This document shows, one piece after another, positions 57,641 to 64,000 of a DNA stretch of 64,000 nt. Each line of letters starts with the position of its first letter. The stretch's first letter is position 1. The translations under genes and the position numbers were made by a program. A model generated the notes under the pieces. It did not search any database and was not told the origin of the DNA. It was given only the letters and a program-made list of their open reading frames with translations. The stretch spans positions 87,989,478-88,053,477 of the forward strand of contig CM066738.1 in the NCBI GenBank assembly GCA_033961575.1, given 5' to 3'. This stretch comes from Aselliscus stoliczkanus (Eukaryota > Chordata > Mammalia > Chiroptera > Hipposideridae).

Positions 57641-58410
57641 ATGAAAGAAGAAAACAAAGGTACAGAAAAAGAACTAAACAAAATTGAGACAAGCAATCTA
57701 CCAGATGCAGAGTTCAAAACACTTGTTACAAGGATGCTTGATGATCCCAGTGGGAACTTCAACAAAGTGAAAGGATACAAAAGTGGAGATAGAAAACATA
57801 AAAAAGAACCAATCAAAAATGAAAAATACAATAACTAAAATGAGCAGTACATTAGAGAGACTTAATAATAGATTAGATGAAGCAGAGGGGTATCTGAGAC
57901 AACATCAAGCATACCACATTCACATCATAGAGGAATCAGAAGGAGAGGAGAGAGAGCAAGGACTTGAAAATATATTTGAAGAAATAATGATGGAAAACTT
58001 CCCTAACCTCATGAAAGACACAGACATACAAGCCCAGGAAGCTCAAAAAATCCAAAACAAGATGAAACCAAAGAGACCCACATGAAGACACATCATAATT
58101 AAAATGCCAACCGTTAAGGACAAAGACAATCTTAAAAGCAGTAAAAGAAAAGCAGCTGGTTATCTACAAGGGAGTTTCCATAAGACTGTTAGCTGATTTC
58201 TTAACAGAAACTTTGCAGGCCAGAAGGGATTGGCAGATTATTTAAAGTTGATGAAAAGCAAGGACCTACAACCAATATTACTCTACCCAGCAAAGCTATT
58301 ATTTGAATTGAAGGACAAAGAGCTTCCCAGACAAGGAAAAAGCTAAAGGAGTTCATCACTACCAAACCAGTATTATAAGAAATGTTCAAGGGACTTCTTT
58401 AAGAAGAAGT
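57641..58410 (+). pseudogene. HAL1/L1 ORF1 remnant (RNA-binding chaperone)
   Basis: Parts of an L1 ORF1-type protein appear in order but in different frames. N-terminal residues from 57641 include AEFKTLVTRMLDD. A coiled-coil-like part from 57783 (TLERLNNRLDEAEG) jumps to EESEGEEREQGLENIFEEI and ENFPNL, then IIIKMPTVKDKDNL (about 58095). The RNA-binding/C-terminal domain follows near 58150-58390 (ETLQARRDW; DLQPILLYPAKL). Roughly 35-40 codons between the coiled coil and the RNA-recognition part are missing. Frameshifts rule out function. Confidence 0.8.
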
Positions 58411-58449
58411 GAAAAAATATATATAAAATATGAATAATAAAATGAACAA

Positions 58450-58640
58450 TAATTACATATCTATCAACAATTACTTTAAGTGTAAATGGATTTAAATGCT
58501 CCAATCAGAATACATAGGGTGTCTGAATGAATAAGAAAACAAGGCCCTTACATACGAGATACTCACTTCAGATTGAAAGATACATACAGACTGAGAGTAA
58601 AGGGATAGATAAAGGTATTTCATGAAATTGGGGGGAAAAA
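58450..58640 (+). pseudogene. L1-type endonuclease N-terminal remnant
   Basis: CAACAATTACTTTAAGTGTA, AATGCTCCAATCAGAATACA, TGAATGAATAAGAAAACAAG and ACTCACTTCAGATTGAAAGA align with the start of L1 ORF2 (T-L-N-x-N-G-L-N-x-P, then the E-T-H endonuclease motif position, decayed here to I-L-T/ETH-like). Ends at an A-rich tract at 58633-58660. Confidence 0.7.
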
Positions 58641-59379
58641 AAAAAGAAAAGAAAAAGCTGTGTTAGAAATACTTATACTAGTGAAATAGGTTCTAAAACA
58701 AAGGCTATAACAAAATACAAAGAAGCACCCAGTAATCCCAATTTTGGATATTTATCTGAAGAAACCCAAAACACTGCTTTGAAAAGACATATGCATCCAT
58801 ATGTTCATTGAAGCATTATTTACAATAGCGAGGAAATGGAGGCAACTTTGGTGTCTATCAATGGATAAATGGATAAAGAAGAGGTGGTACAAATATAAAA
58901 AGGAATGAGACTCAGCCATAAAAAGAAATGAAATCTTGCCATCTGCAACAACATAGAGGGATCTAGAGGGTACAGTGTTGAACAGAGGAAGTCTAACAGA
59001 GAAAGACAAATGCTGCATGATTTTGCTTATATGTGGAATCTAAAGAACAAAATAAACAAACAAAACAGAAAGAAACTCAGAGATAGAGTATTTTGATGGT
59101 TACCAAATGGGAGGGGTGTTGGGGGGATAGGGGAAAAAGGGAAATGATTAAAAAGTACAAATTGGTATTTATAAATGGGGATGTAAAGTATAGCATAAAG
59201 AATATAGTCAATAATATTATAATAACTATGTATGGTATAGTATGGGTACTAGATTTATCAGGGTGGTCATGATGTGAGTTATATACATGTCTAATCACTA
59301 TGTTGTAGTATAATGAAGATAATATGATATTGTTTGTCAAGTGTGACTGAAAAAGAAACTGTTAAAAATATTAATGACA

Positions 59380-60024
59380 TGACAAGTTAGTTATCTTTCC
59401 TAGCATTTTTTGTTTGTTTTATACTCTAAAAATGTAAAGCAATTTACTTTTGCTATGATACTCACTAATACTCTGATGTGAGTAATACTTATCCCAAAGT
59501 ACTAAAGGCAGACTATCAGATCCTGTAATGGGCATGTTGATTCTGCTGCCCTAAGTCCTTACTTCCTAGCACTGTAAAGTCACCACCGTGCCCTTCAGCA
59601 TAATGGGGTGTGCTTGCCTTCACACACAATAGAAAAGCCCTACCTGCCTCCTTCATGGATCACAGAAGTTGTTATAATAATATGTAAAACACTGGACTCT
59701 GAATTCAAAGTCAGTTCTGTTGTATCAGGTCAGAATCTTCCCATTGGCTTTCCTTTCGTCAGCCTGCATGTTTTTTCCTCTCCAGGAAGCCTGACAGCTG
59801 GACAGGTAGGAGGGGCCCCATCAGACTCAGAATCCACTTTTCAAATTAGAAGAGGTTATAGTAAAGTTCAATATAACACAACACATCAATAAACAATATT
59901 TCTTATAAAGGAGATTGCTGGATATAGTATATCCAGTATCATGGTTTGGCTCCCTGCTGGATTTATTTTTAGCCTTTGTTCCATTTCCCTGGACATGAAT
60001 GAAGGTGACATCGCTGTGATTTCT
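59380..60024. other. Single-copy; candidate 3' UTR on minus strand
   Basis: No repeat recognised. AATAAA on the minus strand (complement of about 59964-59969) lies roughly 55-60 bases after the stop of the open frame described next. Confidence 0.35.
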
Positions 60025-60403
60025 TCACACTGAATCTGAAGACTTAGAACTAGGTTGGGGCTGGCTGAAACTTAAACCTTCCTGATGAGGTTCAGGGATG
60101 GTGGACGGGGCCTCTATCTGTTGGGGTTGAAGGAACCCATAGAGGTTAGAAATTGAGAATACATAGGTCAGGGGGCTCAATTCCAGGTTCCTAGATGAGT
60201 GAGAAGAAATTAAATCGTCATCTGGAACAACATAGAGGTTTACTGTAAAATGGAATATGTCTTGATAGACCCTGTATTGCTCTGAAGATAGCCAGCAATG
60301 GGATAGCTTAGCTGGAAACATCGTAAGAGACAAGTGGTTTTCTCTGGAGGGATTCTCCTTGCCACTGCCGTCATGGGAAGCAGACTGATGGTCCTTCCTG
60401 GAA
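60025..60403 (-). CDS. Open frame outside known repeats; candidate last exon (tentative)
   Basis: About 125 codons are open from the SINE boundary to a TGA at 60025-60027. Without the SINE the frame would extend to about 60610, some 150 codons. Composition looks protein-like: Ser/Pro/Gln-rich tail (PEPHQEGLSFSQPQPSS), ending KSSDSV, and a hydrophobic-aromatic middle (YQDIFHFTVNLYVV). An acceptor-like CTCTTCCAG/GAAG sits at its 5' side (about 60390-60403) and AATAAA follows the stop. No family recognised. It could be a real terminal exon, a gene remnant or chance; a SINE now sits just upstream of the presumed acceptor. Confidence 0.25.
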
Positions 60404-60415
60404 GAGGCATCTCTT

Positions 60416-60526
60416 TTTTTTTTTTTTTTGAGGGCAGTGTCACTGGCCCTCATATGTGGGACCCGAACCAGGGCCGCTGGCTTCCCAAGCCAGCGCTTAA
60501 CCACTGTGCCACTCGGCGCGCCCTAT
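60416..60526 (-). mobile_element. Short tRNA-only SINE, very intact
   Basis: Perfect 12-base flanks GAGGCATCTCTT at 60404-60415 and 60527-60538. Minus strand: GGGCGCGCCGAGTGGCACAG, TGGTTAAGCGCTGGCTTGGG, B-box GGTTCGGGTCCC, CACATATGAGGGCCAGTGAC and an A-tail. A-box TGGCACAGTGG and the B-box fit pol III promoter consensus well. CpG pairs (GCGCGCC) survive, suggesting youth. Confidence 0.95.
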
Positions 60527-61763
60527 GAGGCATCTCTTGACTTCATTTTTTTGTAGGTATGAACATTACTCACTAGGAGGCTTACAGCCAAGTGGCAGCA
60601 GCCCTATTGTCATTTAGAGGACCCATGTACTATGCTGCTGTCCCAGATGGAAGTCTATATATATATTTTCCTCCTAAAGACATTTCTTTATAAATAGCTA
60701 TGAGTCATCTTGCTTTAGAACTGGAAGAGAAACTCCACTTCTCCTACAATTAAGCAATAATTGTTCTTTCCTCTGAGGGAAGACTTGGGGAGATAAACAA
60801 CTCCCAGATAAATAAGGTTTAGAGGCCATGGGCCAAGTCTTCTATTGATTCACAATATATTTTTGTCTTTCTTCCTTTCAAATAAAAAATGATAGTAATT
60901 ATTTTTTAAAAAATGGTTCCCTTTTTTAATCATTTAAAATTGCTGTTTTCTACCCCACTCAAACAGTAATTGTTTTTATGTCTCTATTGTAACTTGTGGG
61001 GAGGAGGGAGATGGAATAAGTAGTTGAAAACACCCACTCACTTCCTGGGTAGCGTCTCTAAGGCACAAAGCAGTTTTGCAGTACATCACCTACCAAATCT
61101 CCTTTAAGTCTCACTCTGGATTTTCTGTGGAGATTCATAGTGGAAGACAAAAGAATTTTGAATCTGCTGAGCATGTCTGATGCAGTGAGGGGAGAGTATT
61201 TGGGGAATAGATAATTTAGGTAGATAGCTTAAAACACAACTGCATGAGCTGACCTTGAATTTGGTGTGTAGGAGGGGCAAGGGGGCAGGACTGGGAAATG
61301 AAATACTGGGTTTTGCAACTTATGTGTAAATTTGGGTGGAGAGTCATTTAATTGTTTGGTGTTTTGTTAATTTTCAACAAATGCTTATAATTCCTAATTT
61401 GTCTACTTCATTGCAATAGTGTTTATCTTAAATGATATGCATTCCAATTAAAAATTGCTGTACAATATGTAGACTTGGAAGCACTCTACAAAGTGAATGT
61501 TGACCCTAAGATGTTTTCACACTTCCCAAATTCCCTAACTGGGAGACAAAGTAAATTGACCATGAAATGCCTTTCTAAGGAAATTTTTGGAATTGACATT
61601 TGTTTAAATACTAAAAGAGAGAAGGGGGTCATCTAAAATTGAAAGCAGCTCTTGAGTTCCTATGTTATATGCAGCTCTGCCAGCTCTTAAGTGAGGGGGC
61701 AGAAAGGGGGCTCCATCATGATTGGGTCCAATGAGGTAAACTGCCAAGTACTCCATTAGTAGG

Positions 61764-61783
61764 TGAGGTAGTAGGTTGTGGTT
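61764..61783 (+). other. let-7-like 20-base word (not a gene call)
   Basis: TGAGGTAGTAGGTTGTGGTT shares its first 16-17 bases with mature let-7 microRNAs. The expected pairing arm is absent downstream: only a short AGGTTG/CAACTAACCT hairpin can form. Therefore noted as a sequence match, not as a microRNA gene. Confidence 0.3.
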
Positions 61784-63229
61784 GTTAGGCAACTAACCTG
61801 AAGGGACAATCCACACAGTTTATTATCTGGGCATAACATTTGAATATCTACCTAATATACTGTGGGAATGGAATGAGATCCAAGAAAAAGTGCTTAGCAT
61901 ATTGTCTGGTACATAAAATGTACTTTTTAAGTTGCTTATAAGAGATAGCGGTATGAATTTTAGAGGGAGTATATTGCTGAATTCACGGTATAATTTCAGA
62001 GGCATTGAAAAACCTGATTCAAATATCAATAGTTCTTCTTTTAATATTTCCCATTATGTCCCCCTATTTTCTTCTTACTCAAAAATGTCCCATTTCTAGA
62101 AATTAGATATCATTCTGTCTACTGAGGTCAGGCAGTAAACCTCTTTTGCTGAGCACTGGACACCAGCCCTTCAAAGTGTACTTGGCACATAGTCGTGTTT
62201 AGTAAATATGTGCTTAGGAAATTTATGTATGTGCTACCAAAGTGAGCACATGCTTAGTAAATTTATAGAAGCTGTGTTCCATGTGACCCAGTCCCAGAGT
62301 GGTATTGGAGTTAAAGAAGGGCCTAATCTCGAAGTAATTGAAAAATAACTCAATGTCTTTACATACAGTTCTCCAACAGATAGAAAAGGATACGAAGCCT
62401 ACAATATCACTTCTTAAAATGATTTTCCCTCAATATTAGATTTCCTCACAAAAGATAGCAACTCCTGTACTTTCCCAAATTTCACAAACTGAACTTCCTT
62501 TATTCCTAATGTATTTTTTCCATCTACATCTTTTTCTTTCCCATTTTGTACCATAAATCCCTAGAAGAGATGACAAGGCAGAACCCTCTGTAGAGGGCAG
62601 GAGAGGAGAAAAACACTGCAAGTTCAAAGCAAACACTGCAACTTCTTTAGTTGGCAGTTAGAGGAAAGCTGGCAACACCTATGTAATAGCTTATTGCTCT
62701 TGATTTGGTGACTGAATAGTTGATTAAAAGAAAAAAAACAAAACACAAAAAACACCTTTAATAAACTCTTGCTTTTATACCTCGGTAGCAACTGCCATGT
62801 GGGAAAATCACTTGAAAGTTAATCATTCACTGCTTTTAGATAGATCTATTTTTGCCTATATATGCTACTTAGATATTTTATTTTTACCTAATATTTGTTT
62901 TATGTCTTTTATGCAGTTAAGAGTTAATAGGCTTTTTAAGAGAATTTCATGTACAATACCTAGCAAACTATCTTATAAGTTTAAAAGATGTTTAAAAGAT
63001 GTTTGTGGAAATGATTTGAAGACCCTATCTAGCAGAAATATAATAGGCTGAGCATCAGAGAAAGTACAACAGTTCAGGGTGTGGATGAGCGTTGAGCAGC
63101 ATGAGAGCACTGGGTGGGAACTTGCCAGAAAGAAGGAGGATAAAGGAAAAGAGAGGGAGTCATCAGAAGAACATAAACTGTATTAGATTATACTATTGTT
63201 CCAAGTGGTTTCTCCTTTTTCCTCCCCGC

Positions 63230-63480
63230 TGAGCAAATTTTAATTTCCCACACAATTGCATTTTTCATATGACTGACTTTGGCCAATGAAATGTGAATGA
63301 AAGTGATCTGTTTTACTTCTAAGCAGAGCTGCAAAGGCCATTGTGGAATTTCCCTGTTGGTCTTTTCTTTCTGACACATGCTTAACATGTTACATGTGGG
63401 TACTGCTCCTTCAGGCTGATCGCAGGATGAAGATGTGGGTAGAGATGAAGTTACAGAGCAGAAACTTAATAATGTTTCTC
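63230..63480 (+). repeat. Old interspersed repeat, family unresolved
   Basis: GACTTTGGCCAATGAAATGT followed by GAAAGTGATCTGTTTTACTT and ATGTTACATGTGGGTACTGC has the wording of a widespread old mammalian repeat. Related wording occurs near 24750-24930. Confidence 0.45.
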
Positions 63481-64000
63481 TAAATAGATTTTTTTTTTCT
63501 AGAAAAAAATTTGTTCTATGCCTCACCCCTTTGGTCTAAGTAAATGTGCTTTACAAAGATGGAACCATAGATATGCCTAGCATTCTCCTACTTCCAGAGA
63601 TAATGTAAGTGATCTGTATTTAAACATATGTAAATGAAAATAAGAAATATGAAAGTGTTGACTGTCTATAAGTAAAGAAAAAAATTTTCTCATGAATCGT
63701 GTATTCCTTTTGAGAATATTCTATTTCATGTTACAGAATACATGGGAAAAAACTGTCAATTAATATCCAGTAGATTCTGAAATGGAAAGTAATCAAAGCA
63801 GTCAATAATTTTGTGGGTAATAATATGTTATCTTTTATCTCTGAACGATTTTAAATTTTAGTTATAATCTGGGAAAACTTCTGTTTTTGAACCTGTGTAG
63901 AGTTTCACATATTTGTGATTTGGGGAAAAACATTTTTTTTTTTTCACAAGCAGAAGTTCACCAGTTTGCACACCTAAACCATTTCCCAGAAATCAGAATA

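Larger units (their letters stand above)
56032..59375 (+). mobile_element. HAL1 (half-L1) element, near full length
   Basis: Starts AGGGTCAAGATGGCAGAGTA, the usual 5' end of L1-type elements. The 5' region runs to about 57600 and contains a SINE at 56213-56678. Then come ORF1 (57641-58410, broken), a short endonuclease-like ORF2 start (58450-58640) and directly a 3' UTR (58690-59370) with CATCCATATGTTCATTGAAG and ATGGATAAATGGATAAAGAA. The lack of the reverse-transcriptase region between the two is the mark of HAL1. Mobilised in its day by L1 enzymes. Confidence 0.82.
60540..64000. other. Single-copy sequence with decayed repeats
   Basis: No gene recognised. L2-like wording lies near 62140-62260 (GTACTTGGCACATAGTCGTG). 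63230-63480 resembles an old repeat of unresolved family (GACTTTGGCCAATGAAATGT). Microsatellite-poor. Minus frames at 63188-63526 (112 codons) fall within that repeat. A let-7-like word is at 61764-61783. Confidence 0.4.

Noticed and set aside
4358..60526. tRNA genes at the SINE heads
   Set aside because: Heads have pol III boxes but no complete cloverleaf, and all are followed by SINE bodies or tails with target duplications.
61741..61830. A let-7 microRNA gene
   Set aside because: The mature-like word is present but the required complementary 3p arm and stem are not; only a short hairpin forms.

Overview
This window is vertebrate nuclear DNA from a placental mammal, very probably a bat. 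I see no bacterial or viral gene layout, no operons, and no convincing multi-exon gene. It is AT-rich and CpG-poor and is filled with layers of mammalian transposable elements: MIR, L2 and MLT1 (old), L1M/HAL1 (intermediate), and tRNA-headed SINEs with clear target-site duplications (young). The long SINEs end in a CCCCTTCCCCAATTCC-type stretch followed by AATAAA and TCTT. This looks like the T+ SINEs I associate with horseshoe and roundleaf bats (Rhin-1-like). The bat call is inference from remembered repeat families; no search was run.

Layout. 1-1.5 kb: no recognised feature. 1.5-9.8 kb: a block of antisense L1 interrupted by SINEs, a 434-bp solo LTR with TG...CA ends (2764-3197) and a small processed retrocopy (7234-7421). 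9.8-16.4 kb: mostly single-copy sequence with SINEs, MIRs and an AT-rich inverted minisatellite. 16.4-17.0 kb: a 617-bp solo LTR with a perfect 6-bp duplication. 17-26 kb: single-copy sequence with MIR/L2 and 3'-truncated L1s. 26.2-31 kb: an MLT1 LTR abutted by a small Tc1/mariner-type element, L1 ORF2 debris, a 262-bp-offset tandem duplication, and an internally deleted mariner. 32-40 kb: L1 in antisense carrying two SINEs, and two copies of an L1 3' end whose parts occur in opposite order. 41.6-46.3 kb: SINEs, a hAT MITE, an apparent tRNA-Lys 5'-half insertion and an MLT1 LTR. 46.7-50.1 kb: antisense L1 with readable reverse-transcriptase remnants. 50-56 kb: mostly single-copy. 56.0-59.4 kb: a near-complete HAL1 (half-L1) with a SINE in its 5' region. 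59.4-64 kb: single-copy sequence, including one non-repeat open frame on the minus strand (60025-60403) with a downstream AATAAA, the only candidate host exon.

How it fits together: the window is best read as intergenic or intronic DNA. The elements share one machinery. L1 supplied the reverse transcription seen in the SINEs, the retrocopy and probably the tRNA-half insertion (A-tails, 12-19 bp duplications). The LTRs, mariner and hAT pieces are separate, mostly dead lineages. Nested insertions give a relative age order. Boundaries without a stated duplication are approximate, and family names are from memory.
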